From an uncultured Caulobacterales bacterium (GTDB lineage: Bacteria; Pseudomonadota; Alphaproteobacteria; Caulobacterales; Caulobacteraceae): a stretch of 64,000 bases of DNA. Position numbers and translations under genes: made by a program. Location: positions 124,001 to 188,000 of the forward strand of contig CAISEP010000016.1 of assembly GCA_903884425.1 (NCBI GenBank). The letters run 5' to 3'. Every line of letters starts with the position of its first letter. The first letter of the stretch is position 1. Below are positions 46,335-53,937 of the stretch, in pieces. The notes beneath the pieces are model-generated. The model did not search any database. It was given only the letters and a program-made list of their open reading frames with translations, and was not told the DNA's origin.

Positions 46335-46531
46335 GGAAACAAGGGGCGAAAGGCGCGGCGGCGTAGGGAGTTTTCTAACGCTTCCGTGTTCTGGTGCGGG
46401 GAGCTGGCACGATGTCGTGTCTCTCCGCCACCCCCGCCTCCGGTTGTCCCGGTCAAGGGGCGTCGGCGTGACGGGACGGGCTTCGGGTCGGTGATCGAAC
46501 CCACGAAACCCCTCCAGTCCAGAGGCCCCCG

Positions 46532-46894
46532 ATGACCCCTGACGAACACCTGAAATATCACCAGGACCTGGCCCGCGAACTGGCCGATGCGGCGAAGTCC
46601 GGCGACCGCGTGGATGCCTTTTCCATCGCCCGGCCCCTGCGCTGCGACATGGGCCACTGGCTGCACCACGAGGGCATGGACGAGCTGGGGGACGGCCCCC
46701 TCTATCGCGAGGCCGTGGAACGGCACAACGACTTCCACAAGGCCGCCGAGCTGGTGGCCAAGGCGATCAATGTCCGGTCGGCGGATTCCCAGCGGATGAT
46801 GGCCCCGGGCTCCACCTTCGCCATTGCCCTGAACGGGCTCGAGATGCTGACGATCAAGCTGAACCGTGCCCTGAAGGGCCAGCGGGTCGCCTGA
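46532..46894 (+). CDS. stand-alone CZB (chemoreceptor zinc-binding) domain protein
   Basis: 120 residues, all one CZB four-helix domain. The signature C-x2-G-x-W-L is RCDMGHWLHHEG (Cys38), and the histidine pair is ERHNDFHKAA (His65, His69); His10 in HLKYHQDL is the likely fourth zinc ligand, with spacing close to the diguanylate cyclase DgcZ site. Such domains sense zinc or hypochlorite when fused to receptors or cyclases. Here no partner domain is fused or adjacent. Preceded by a 197-base gap with no convincing promoter motif. Confidence 0.85.
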   Translation: MTPDEHLKYHQDLARELADAAKSGDRVDAFSIARPLRCDMGHWLHHEGMDELGDGPLYREAVERHNDFHKAAELVAKAINVRSADSQRMMAPGSTFAIALNGLEMLTIKLNRALKGQRVA

Positions 46895-46912
46895 TCGCCC
46901 CATCCTCGGCCG

Positions 46913-46951
46913 CGGGATCAGGCCCCGGGATCAGGCCCCGGGATCAGGCCA
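46913..46951. repeat. three tandem copies of a 13-base unit over the quinone oxidoreductase stop
   Basis: CGGGATCAGGCCC is repeated exactly at 46913 and 46926 and again, with a last-base change, at 46939. The third copy contains the stop codon of the minus-strand gene, so the GCCTGATCCCG context has been duplicated twice downstream. Confidence 0.85.
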
Positions 46952-47942
46952 GGGTGACCACCACCTTGCCCTGGGCCTTGCGGCTGGACAGCTGGCGGAT
47001 GGCCTCCCCCGCCTGCTCCATCGGGAAGACCGCCGACACGTGCGGCTTGATCTTGCCCGCGGCATAGAGACCCATCAGTTCCTTCACGTTCTCCGCATTC
47101 TCCGCCGGGTTGCGGGCGGTGAAGGCCCCCCAGAACACGCCGACGATCTGGCAGGACTTGAGCAGGGTGAGGTTCAGCGGGATCTTCGGGATGCCCGCCG
47201 GGAAGCCGATCACCAGGAGGCGCCCCTCCCAGCCGATGGCCCGGAGCGAGGCCTCGGCATAGTCGCCACCCACGGCGTCATAGATCACGTCCGCGCCATT
47301 GGGCCCGCAGGCAGACTTGAACAGGTCCGCCAGCGCCTTCTGCCCGTCCTTGTCGAAGGGGCCGGAGGGATAGACCACCCCGCTGTCGGCCCCGTGGGCG
47401 ATGGCGAGGTCGACCTTTTCCTGGCTGGAGCAGGCGGCCACGACCTTGGCCCCCGCGGCCTTGGCCAGTTCCACCGCCGCCAGGCCCACGCCGCCAGCCG
47501 CGCCCAGCACCAGCACCGTCTCCCCCGCCTTCAGGTGCGCCCGCTGCTTCAGGGCGTAGTGGCTGGTGCCGTAGGTCAGGATGAAGGCCGAGGCCTCGGT
47601 GAAGGGCATGGAATCGGGGATCGGGATGCAGCGCCCGGCGGCCAGCGCGATCTTCTCCGCCATGCCGCCCCAGCCGGTGGAGCCGATGACCCGGTCGCCC
47701 ACCTTCAGGGTGGTGACGCCGGGGCCGACGCTCTCGATCACGCCTGCCACCTCGCCGCCGGGGGCGAAGGGACGGGCGGGCTTGAACTGGTACTTGTCCT
47801 CGATGATCAGCACGTCGGGATAGTTCACGCCGCAGGCATGGACGCGGATGACGACCTCGCCGTCCTTGGCGACGGGGTCGGGAAGGTCCTCGACGACAAG
47901 GGTGTCCGGTCCGCCGACGATCTTGCTCAACACGGCCTTCAT
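46944..47942 (-). CDS. NADPH:quinone oxidoreductase family protein (zinc-independent MDR)
   Basis: 332 residues from ATG 47942 (MKAVLSKIVGG), not the track's 48641 start, which is antisense. MDR fold: HACGVNYPDVLIIEDKYQ, APGGEVAGVIESVGPGVTTLKVGDRV, nucleotide-binding VLVLGAAGGVGLAAVELAKAAGAKVVAA, and VVYPSG/DVIYDAVGGD. It lacks the zinc-ligand set, as in zeta-crystallin/QOR-type enzymes. It reduces quinones or enoyl substrates with NADPH. Its stop lies in a tandem repeat. Confidence 0.9.
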   Translation of the reverse strand: MKAVLSKIVGGPDTLVVEDLPDPVAKDGEVVIRVHACGVNYPDVLIIEDKYQFKPARPFAPGGEVAGVIESVGPGVTTLKVGDRVIGSTGWGGMAEKIALAAGRCIPIPDSMPFTEASAFILTYGTSHYALKQRAHLKAGETVLVLGAAGGVGLAAVELAKAAGAKVVAACSSQEKVDLAIAHGADSGVVYPSGPFDKDGQKALADLFKSACGPNGADVIYDAVGGDYAEASLRAIGWEGRLLVIGFPAGIPKIPLNLTLLKSCQIVGVFWGAFTARNPAENAENVKELMGLYAAGKIKPHVSAVFPMEQAGEAIRQLSSRKAQGKVVVTLA

Positions 47943-48023
47943 TGAGGCGTCTCCCTGGTTTATGGCTTTGCGCCAGACGCTATCGGCTTGATGGCGAGTT
48001 GCAAGCTCCAATAGGGTTTTCCC

Positions 48024-48902
48024 ATGCCGAAGTCGCCCATCGCCCTGGCCCTGCACGGGGGGGCCGGTGCCCGCCGGTCCCGGGACTACACGAACGAGAT
48101 CCGGCACATGGCCGGGCTGGTCGAGGCGGCGCGGGACCGGCTGGCGCGGGGGGATACCGCCCTCGATGTGTGCATCGCCACCGTGGTGGAGCTGGAGGTG
48201 TCCGGCCTCTATGTCGCCGGTCGCGGGGCCTCCCCCAATGCCGCGGGGGTCTATGAGCTGGATGCCAGCCTGATGGACGGTGCCAGCGGCCGGGCCGGGG
48301 GCGTGGCGGCGCTGGAGGGGTTCGAGAGCCCGATCCTGGCGGCCCGGGCGGTGATGACCGAGACGCCCCACGTGCTGCTGGCGGGCGCGGGCGCCGCGCG
48401 CTTTGCCCGGTCCCAGGGGCTGGCGGAGATCGCCGATCCCGCCGCCTGGTTCACCCGGGCGGGCAAGGGCGAGGCCAACCATCCCCCCGGCACCCTCGCC
48501 CACGGCACGGTGGGCTGCGTGGTGCGGGACGCCGACGGCCGTCTGGCGGCGGCCACCTCCACCGGCGGGGTGTTCAACAAGCTGCCCGGACGGGTGGGGG
48601 ACACGCCGATCATCGGCGCGGGCACCTTTGCCGATGCCCATGCGGCGATCAGCTGCACCGGCCAGGGGGAGTATTTCATGCGCAACCTCGCCGCCGCCCA
48701 GGTGGCGATGCGCATGCGCCTGGCGGGCGAGACGCTGGATCAGGCCACCGCAGCCGTGCTGGCGGAGATCGCAGGCCTCGGCGGCGACGGGGGCCTGATC
48801 GCCCTGGACGCCGACGGCAACGTCGCCACCCCCTTCGTCAGCGAGGGCATGAAGCGCGCCGTGCTGGACCGGGATGGCCAGATCACCTCGGCGGCGTTCT
48901 GA
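48024..48902 (+). CDS. isoaspartyl peptidase / type 2 L-asparaginase
   Basis: 292 residues of the Ntn-hydrolase family. ALALHGGAGA at the start; autoprocessing at Thr162 in AHGTVGCVVRDADGRLAAATSTGG, which becomes the N-terminal nucleophile of the beta chain; GDTPIIGAGTFAD binds substrate. It cleaves beta-aspartyl dipeptides and asparagine in the cytoplasm. Length is slightly short for the family. Divergent from the quinone oxidoreductase, sharing an 81-base gap. Confidence 0.93.
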   Translation: MPKSPIALALHGGAGARRSRDYTNEIRHMAGLVEAARDRLARGDTALDVCIATVVELEVSGLYVAGRGASPNAAGVYELDASLMDGASGRAGGVAALEGFESPILAARAVMTETPHVLLAGAGAARFARSQGLAEIADPAAWFTRAGKGEANHPPGTLAHGTVGCVVRDADGRLAAATSTGGVFNKLPGRVGDTPIIGAGTFADAHAAISCTGQGEYFMRNLAAAQVAMRMRLAGETLDQATAAVLAEIAGLGGDGGLIALDADGNVATPFVSEGMKRAVLDRDGQITSAAF

Positions 48903-48961
48903 GGCGTTTGAAGGTTCTTAGACGCATTCACTTCCTTATGGTCGTGAATGGAATTGTTTGA

Positions 48962-48967
48962 TACAAT
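48962..48967 (+). promoter_or_regulatory. candidate -10 (TACAAT) of a leaderless small membrane gene
   Basis: TACAAT ends six bases before the ATG at 48974, which would put the transcription start at or next to the start codon. No ribosome binding site exists between them. The hexamer is also in a palindrome, ATTGT-TTGAT-ACAAT (48953-48967). Confidence 0.4.
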
Positions 48968-48973
48968 CCCTCA

Positions 48974-49192
48974 ATGTATATCTTGTCCTTTCTGACCGCC
49001 CTAGTGCTGCTCCTCTTGTTGGCACCGTTCGTAGCGATCGGGGCGCGCGGGGTCGCGCGGCGCGCAAAGGGGGCGATGGCCCTCGGCTCGGTCATGCTAG
49101 GTCTTGGGGCGATTCTTGAGCCCCCTGTGAAACACGTGGCGGAGGCGGCGTCGGTGGTTCCTGAACCTGAGGGAACCGGTGAACCGGAGTAG
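48974..49192 (+). CDS. small membrane protein
   Basis: 72 residues: one strong N-terminal membrane segment ([22 protein letters not shown]), a basic patch ([10 protein letters not shown]), a second weaker hydrophobic stretch ([15 protein letters not shown]) and an acidic, Pro/Glu-rich tail. No family recognised. The upstream region is AT-rich with a -10-like element but no ribosome binding site, suggesting a leaderless mRNA. Confidence 0.6.
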   Translation: MYILSFLTALVLLLLLAPFVAIGARGVARRAKGAMALGSVMLGLGAILEPPVKHVAEAASVVPEPEGTGEPE

Positions 49193-49296
49193 CTGGCGGA
49201 CCTGCTTTGCGCGCGGGAGCGGAGTCTGCTAATTCAGCGGGCTTGTCGATACTGGTCACGCGGCTGCCGCGACCCCAACCCGAAAGCCCCCCGCCC

Positions 49297-50451
49297 ATGG
49301 CGAGCGTGACGCTCGATCTGTCCACTGCCGCCCCTGCCCCGCGCGCGCCCGTGAACCTGTCCGGCCTGACCCGGGTGGAGCTGCAGGCGGCCCTGGTGGA
49401 GTCGGGGCTCACCCCCCCGGAAAAGGCGCGGATGCGGGCGACCCAGCTGTGGCGCTGGATTCATCATTTCGGCGTCACCGACTTCGCCGCCATGACCGAC
49501 GTGGCCAAGGAACTGCGCGCCGGTCTGGCGGAGCACTTCACCCTGGCCCGGCCGGAGGTGGTGGAGCGGCAGATCAGCAAGGACGGCTCCCGCAAGTGGC
49601 TGATCCGCACCGCGCCGGGGATCGAGATCGAGACCGTCTACATCCCCGATGTGGGCCGGGCCGGGGCACTCTGCGTGTCCAGCCAGGTGGGCTGCACCCT
49701 CAACTGCACCTTCTGCCACACGGGCACCCAGCCCCTGGTCCGCAACCTGACGGCAGCGGAGATCATCGCCCAGGTGCAGGTGGCGCGGGACGACCTGGGG
49801 GAATGGCCGTCGCCCAAGGAAGACCGCCGCCTGTCCAACGTGGTGTTCATGGGCATGGGGGAGCCCCTCTACAATCTCGAGAACGTGGCCGCCGCCATCG
49901 ACATCATCGCCGACGGGGAAGGCATCGCCATCTCCCGCCGGCGGATCACCGTGTCCACCTCCGGCGTGGTGCCGGACATTCCCCGGGCCGGGGAACTGAC
50001 CCAGGCCATGCTGGCCATCTCCCTGCACGCGACGAACGACGAGCTGCGCAACACCCTGGTGCCGCTGAACAAGCGCTATCCGATTGCCGAGCTGCTGGAC
50101 GCCATCCGCGCCTATCCGGGCCTGTCCAATGCCCGGCGGGTGACCTTCGAATACGTGATGCTGAAGGGGGTCAATGACAGCCCGGAGGAGGCCCGCAAGC
50201 TCGTGCAGCTGATGAAGGGCATCCCCGCCAAGATCAATCTGATCCCGTTCAATCCGTGGCCGGGATCGCCCTACGAATGCTCCGACTGGGCGACCATCGA
50301 GCGGTTCGCCTCGATCCTGAACCGGGGGGGCTATGCCTCGCCGATCCGCACGCCCAGAGGCCGGGACATCCTCGCCGCCTGCGGCCAGCTGAAGTCGGAG
50401 AGCGAGAAGATCCGCGCCAGCGCCCGCCGCGCCCAGGCCCCCGCCGCCTGA
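49297..50451 (+). CDS. rlmN: 23S rRNA/tRNA adenine-C2 methyltransferase
   Basis: 384 residues from ATG 49297 (track start 49207 is too far upstream). Radical SAM motif C133-x3-C137-x2-C140 in [12 protein letters not shown], the conserved [53 protein letters not shown] and the C-terminal catalytic cysteine in DILAACGQL. It methylates A2503 of 23S rRNA and A37 of some tRNAs. The first 20 residues are Ala/Pro-rich. Confidence 0.97.
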   Translation: MASVTLDLSTAAPAPRAPVNLSGLTRVELQAALVESGLTPPEKARMRATQLWRWIHHFGVTDFAAMTDVAKELRAGLAEHFTLARPEVVERQISKDGSRKWLIRTAPGIEIETVYIPDVGRAGALCVSSQVGCTLNCTFCHTGTQPLVRNLTAAEIIAQVQVARDDLGEWPSPKEDRRLSNVVFMGMGEPLYNLENVAAAIDIIADGEGIAISRRRITVSTSGVVPDIPRAGELTQAMLAISLHATNDELRNTLVPLNKRYPIAELLDAIRAYPGLSNARRVTFEYVMLKGVNDSPEEARKLVQLMKGIPAKINLIPFNPWPGSPYECSDWATIERFASILNRGGYASPIRTPRGRDILAACGQLKSESEKIRASARRAQAPAA

Positions 50452-50585
50452 CGGGAGTGCCACACACCGGCCATTTCGTGGTGATTTGATCTCACCCTGT
50501 TTTCACCCCCCGGGAATGCCACTAAGGTGGTGGCGATGCCCCGGTCGCCCGCCCAAGGCGGCCCACAGACCTGTAAGGACGCTCC

Positions 50586-50837
50586 ATGGCGATCACCGCC
50601 GACCAGATACTCGACATCATTGCCGAAGAAGTTCCGATCGACCGCGCCGAGCTGAAGCCGGAAGCCACGCTCGAGGCCCTGAACATCGCCTCCCTCGACA
50701 TGATCAGCGTGATGTTCGCCCTGGAGGACAAGTTCGGCGTGATCATCGAGCAGAACGATGTGGCCGAGACCAAGACCCTGGCCGATTTCATCGCCGTGGT
50801 TCAGGCCAAGGCCGATCCCCAGGCCGCCGCCGGCTGA
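50586..50837 (+). CDS. specialised acyl carrier protein
   Basis: 83 residues with the four-helix ACP pattern; the phosphopantetheine attachment serine is Ser36 in NIASLDMISV, where the usual DSL reads ASL. The rest, VMFALEDKFGVIIEQNDVAETKTLADFIAVV, is typical. It is a second ACP, not the housekeeping acpP, as judged by its partner ketosynthase 42 bases downstream and absence of fab genes. Probably supplies a dedicated fatty-acyl or polyketide-like product. Confidence 0.9.
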   Translation: MAITADQILDIIAEEVPIDRAELKPEATLEALNIASLDMISVMFALEDKFGVIIEQNDVAETKTLADFIAVVQAKADPQAAAG

Positions 50838-50879
50838 TCCGGCCGCGACCCTGATCTCTTCCCAGTCGAGGACCTGCAA

Positions 50880-52109
50880 GTGACCCACCGTCGCGTCGTC
50901 ATCACCGGCATGGGCGCCGTCTCGGCGCTGGGTCAGGGGCTGGACGCCACCTGGTCTGCCCTTGACCAGGGCCGCGGCGGCATCACCCGGATCGAGCGCC
51001 GGGTGGGGGACAGCGAGATCCACACCTATTCCGGCCCCGCCGCTGTCTGCGTTCCCCTGGACACCAAGGCGCTGGAGACCCGCACGGGGCCCCGGCCCCT
51101 CGCGCATCTCGACCCCTTCGCCGCCTTTGCCGTGATCGCCGGGCACGAGGCCATGGAGACGGCGGGCCTGATCGGCCATCCGGTGCTGGAGCATCGGACG
51201 GCCATGATCTGGGGCTGCGGCTCCGGCGGCAACCAGACCATCGAGGACAGCTATGCCCGCAGCTTCCTGAAGGGCGCCACCAACGTCCATCCCCTGTCCA
51301 TTCCCAAGCAGATGATCTCGGCGCCGGTGAGCCACCTGTCCATGATCTACGGGGTGCAGGGCCCGGCCTTCACCATCGCCTCGGCCTGCGCCTCGTCCGG
51401 CCATGCCATCGGCGAGGGCATGTGGATGATCCGCTCCGGCCGGAGCCAGGTGGCCGTGGTGGGCGGCTCGGAAGCCGCCCTCACCTATGGCTCGTGGAAG
51501 GGCTGGATCGCCCTGCAGGCCATGTCCGACGACACCTGCCGGCCGTTCTCGATCCAGCGCCGGGGCATGGTGCTGGGGGAAGGGGCCGCGGCCCTGGTGC
51601 TGGAGGACTACGAGCACGCCAGGGCCCGGGGCGCGCACATCTTTGCCGAACTGGCGGGCTATGGGGCCACCTCCGACGCCCACCACATCACCGCGCCCCA
51701 TGGCCGCGGGGCCGAAGCGGCGATCAAGGCCGCCCATGCCGATGCCGGGCTGCCCCTGGACGCGCCCATCCTCATCTCCAGCCACGGGACCGGCACGCCC
51801 CTGAACGACAAGATCGAGTCCGCGGCCCTGCGCAACGTCTATGGCGACCACCTGGCGCAGAACCGGGTCATGGCCACCAAGTCCTCCCACGGCCACCTGA
51901 TCGGCGGCGGCGGGGCCCTGGAACTGGTGACCGCCATCCAGGCCATGAATGCCGGGATCGTGCCCGCCATCCTTAACAGCCTGGGCCCGGACCCGGAGGC
52001 GGAGGCCCCCCTGGCCTGGGAGCGGGAAGAGCGCCGGTTCGACGCCGTGATCTCGAATTCCTTTGCATTTGGCGGACTTAACTCGGCCCTGATCGCCCGC
52101 CGGGTCTGA
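50880..52109 (+). CDS. beta-ketoacyl-ACP synthase (FabF/NodE-like)
   Basis: 409 residues from GTG 50880. KAS II fold with Cys170 in TIASACASSGHAIG, the first catalytic histidine in SSHGTGTPLND and the second in KSSHGHLIGGGGALE, and the C-terminal NSFAFGGLNSAL. It elongates an acyl chain on an ACP by decarboxylative condensation. It is paired with a dedicated ACP rather than a fab cluster. No ketoreductase or dehydratase is adjacent, so it must rely on FabG/FabZ from elsewhere or perform a single step. Confidence 0.93.
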   Translation: MTHRRVVITGMGAVSALGQGLDATWSALDQGRGGITRIERRVGDSEIHTYSGPAAVCVPLDTKALETRTGPRPLAHLDPFAAFAVIAGHEAMETAGLIGHPVLEHRTAMIWGCGSGGNQTIEDSYARSFLKGATNVHPLSIPKQMISAPVSHLSMIYGVQGPAFTIASACASSGHAIGEGMWMIRSGRSQVAVVGGSEAALTYGSWKGWIALQAMSDDTCRPFSIQRRGMVLGEGAAALVLEDYEHARARGAHIFAELAGYGATSDAHHITAPHGRGAEAAIKAAHADAGLPLDAPILISSHGTGTPLNDKIESAALRNVYGDHLAQNRVMATKSSHGHLIGGGGALELVTAIQAMNAGIVPAILNSLGPDPEAEAPLAWEREERRFDAVISNSFAFGGLNSALIARRV

Positions 52110-52136
52110 CGGTCCGGATCGTCGGCGTCCGATCCG

Positions 52137-52177
52137 GCCACATTTCAGGCCATTTTCGCCACATTTCGGCCACACAG
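52137..52177. repeat. helically phased GCCAcattttc direct repeats
   Basis: GCCACATTTC (52137), GCCATTTTC (52149), GCCACATTTC (52158) and GCCACACAG (52169) form four direct repeats spaced 9-12 bases, a layout like OmpR/PhoB-type response-regulator sites. They lie in the 163-base gap upstream of the MtnX-like gene and behind the ketosynthase stop. Confidence 0.5.
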
Positions 52178-52272
52178 TTTGCGCGGAAGACAAGTCCACG
52201 CAAGGCTGCCCCGCGGGCACATGGTTTATACAGCGCAGTCCCTGTTCCCGGTTTCCGCGTGTGCGCCCATTC

Positions 52273-52932
52273 ATGACCCTTTCGATCTCCTGCGATTTTG
52301 ACGGAACCATCACCCGCTCCGACACGGTGGATGCGATCCTCGAGCAGTTTGCCCTGCCCCAGTGGACGGACGTCGAGGCCGAATGGGCGGCGGGCAAGAT
52401 CGGCTCGCGGGAATGCCTGGCCCAGCAGGCCCAGTTCCTGCGCGTGACGCCGGTGGAGCTCGACGCCTTCATCGACGAGATTGCCGTGGACGAGGACGTG
52501 GCCCCGTTCTTTGCCGACTGCCTGAAGCTGGGTGCGCCCGTCAGCGTGGTGTCCGACGGATTCGACTGGGTGGTCCGCCGGGTGCTGGCCCGGATGGGCC
52601 TGCGGGGCGTGCCCATCGTCGCCAACCGGCTGATCCATGTGGGTGACGACCGCTGGTCCGTGCGCTTCCCGCATTCGGCCCCCAATTGCGGCTCAGGCGT
52701 GTGCAAGTGCTCCGTCGTGGCCGGGCAGACCCGCCGGGTGCACATCGGCGACGGCCGGTCCGACGCCTGCGTCTCCGATGTCTGCGACGTGGTGTTCGCC
52801 AAGGGCTGGCTGCTGGACAGCCGCAACCGCCGCGGCCTGCCCTCGATCCCGTTCGAGACCTTCGCCACGGTCCGCGCCCTGTTGCCGGAGCTGGAAGTGA
52901 TGGCCCCGGCGGCGAACCAGCGGATCGCCTGA
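52273..52932 (+). CDS. MtnX-like HAD-IB phosphatase
   Basis: 219 residues from ATG 52273 (GTG 52261 is an alternative). HAD motif I CDFDGTITRSD at the start, motif II SVVSDGFDWVVRRV, motif III/IV HIGDGRSDACVSDVCDVVFAKG. Extra cysteines (NCGSGVCKCSVV) lie in the cap region, a feature of this family. It resembles MtnX (2-hydroxy-3-keto-5-methylthiopentenyl-1-phosphate phosphatase) and phosphoserine phosphatases; no other methionine-salvage gene is near, so the substrate is uncertain. Confidence 0.88.
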   Translation: MTLSISCDFDGTITRSDTVDAILEQFALPQWTDVEAEWAAGKIGSRECLAQQAQFLRVTPVELDAFIDEIAVDEDVAPFFADCLKLGAPVSVVSDGFDWVVRRVLARMGLRGVPIVANRLIHVGDDRWSVRFPHSAPNCGSGVCKCSVVAGQTRRVHIGDGRSDACVSDVCDVVFAKGWLLDSRNRRGLPSIPFETFATVRALLPELEVMAPAANQRIA

Positions 52933-52975
52933 GTCCCTGCCGCCTGCCTGAGCCCCCGCTTGCCTGAGCCCCCGC
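52928..52975. repeat. imperfect tandem repeats copying the MtnX-like gene's stop context
   Basis: TGCCTGAGCCCCCGC occurs at 52945-52959 and 52961-52975, one base apart, after the related GCCTGAGTCCCTGC that holds the real stop codon. Confidence 0.8.
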
Positions 52976-53030
52976 CCCCGTCCGGTTACCGGATGTGCGG
53001 CGGACGGGCCCTGTTCCGGAACGCCCCCCG

Positions 53031-53831
53031 ATGACCACCCGACACCCTGTGCTGCTGATCCACGGCCTGACCGGCGTCCCCGCCGAGATGCAGTCGATCG
53101 CCCGCACCCTGCGCCGCTCCGGCTTCACCGTGGAGACGCCGCTCCTGCCCGGTCACGGGGTGGACGAGGAAACCCTGATCAAGACCGGCTGGCGCGACTG
53201 GCTGGGCGGGGCGGAGGAGGAACTCCTGCGCCTGACCGCCAACGGGGAGAAGGCCATTGTCGGCGGCCTGTCCGTGGGCGCGGTCATCGCGCTGGGGCTG
53301 GCGGCGAAGCATCCGGACCGGGTGGCCGGGGTGATCTGCCTGGCGGCCACCATCAAGTATGACGGCTGGTCGGTGAACCCGGCCATCATGCTGCTGCCCT
53401 ATGGCCGACACATCCCGTTCCTGAACCGGATCCGCTTCAAGGAGCACCCACCCTACGGCATCAAGGACGAGCGCCTGCGGGCCCGGGTGGCGGAGATGCT
53501 GTTCTCCGACAATGTGAAGGATGTGGGCCTGCCCACCACCCCCGGCATCAGCCTGTTCGAGAACCTGGAACTGGTGAAGCGCGTCGTCCGCGACCTGCCG
53601 AAGGTCAAGGCCCCGGTGCTGATCGTGCATGCCACCGAGGACGACATCACCCACATCCGCAACGCCGAGAAGATCGCGCGCATGGTGTCGGGGCCGGTGC
53701 GCAAGCTGTACCTCGAGGACAGCTATCATCTGGTCACCGTGGACCGGGAGCGGGTGAAGGTGGCCCTGGCCACCGTCAAGTTCTGCGAAGACCTGAGCAA
53801 CGGCGTCGAGATCGTCGACGAATCCGTCTGA
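53031..53831 (+). CDS. carboxylesterase-type alpha/beta hydrolase (Est30-like)
   Basis: 266 residues from ATG 53031. LLIHGLTGVPAEM (oxyanion loop), nucleophile elbow GGLSVGAVIAL, acid in VHATEDDITHIRN and histidine in EDSYHLVTVD, in the arrangement of Est30/monoacylglycerol-lipase-like enzymes. It hydrolyses short- to medium-chain esters or lysolipids in the cytoplasm. It follows the MtnX-like gene after about 100 bases; a functional link with the ACP/KAS pair is possible but unproven. Confidence 0.9.
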   Translation: MTTRHPVLLIHGLTGVPAEMQSIARTLRRSGFTVETPLLPGHGVDEETLIKTGWRDWLGGAEEELLRLTANGEKAIVGGLSVGAVIALGLAAKHPDRVAGVICLAATIKYDGWSVNPAIMLLPYGRHIPFLNRIRFKEHPPYGIKDERLRARVAEMLFSDNVKDVGLPTTPGISLFENLELVKRVVRDLPKVKAPVLIVHATEDDITHIRNAEKIARMVSGPVRKLYLEDSYHLVTVDRERVKVALATVKFCEDLSNGVEIVDESV

Positions 53832-53937
53832 CACCGGTGGAAACGGGCGACGGAGCGGGCCTTGGCCGTCGTTCATCTTGTCCGCGATCCGTCAGACCCT
53901 ATAGTTCCCGCTGCGCTCCCCCGCCGAAGGACATGCC

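Noticed and set aside
46405-46420. TGGCAC resembling a sigma-54 -24 element upstream of the CZB gene
   Set aside because: The -12 GC dinucleotide is not at the required spacing (GATGTCGTGT follows), so the promoter is incomplete.
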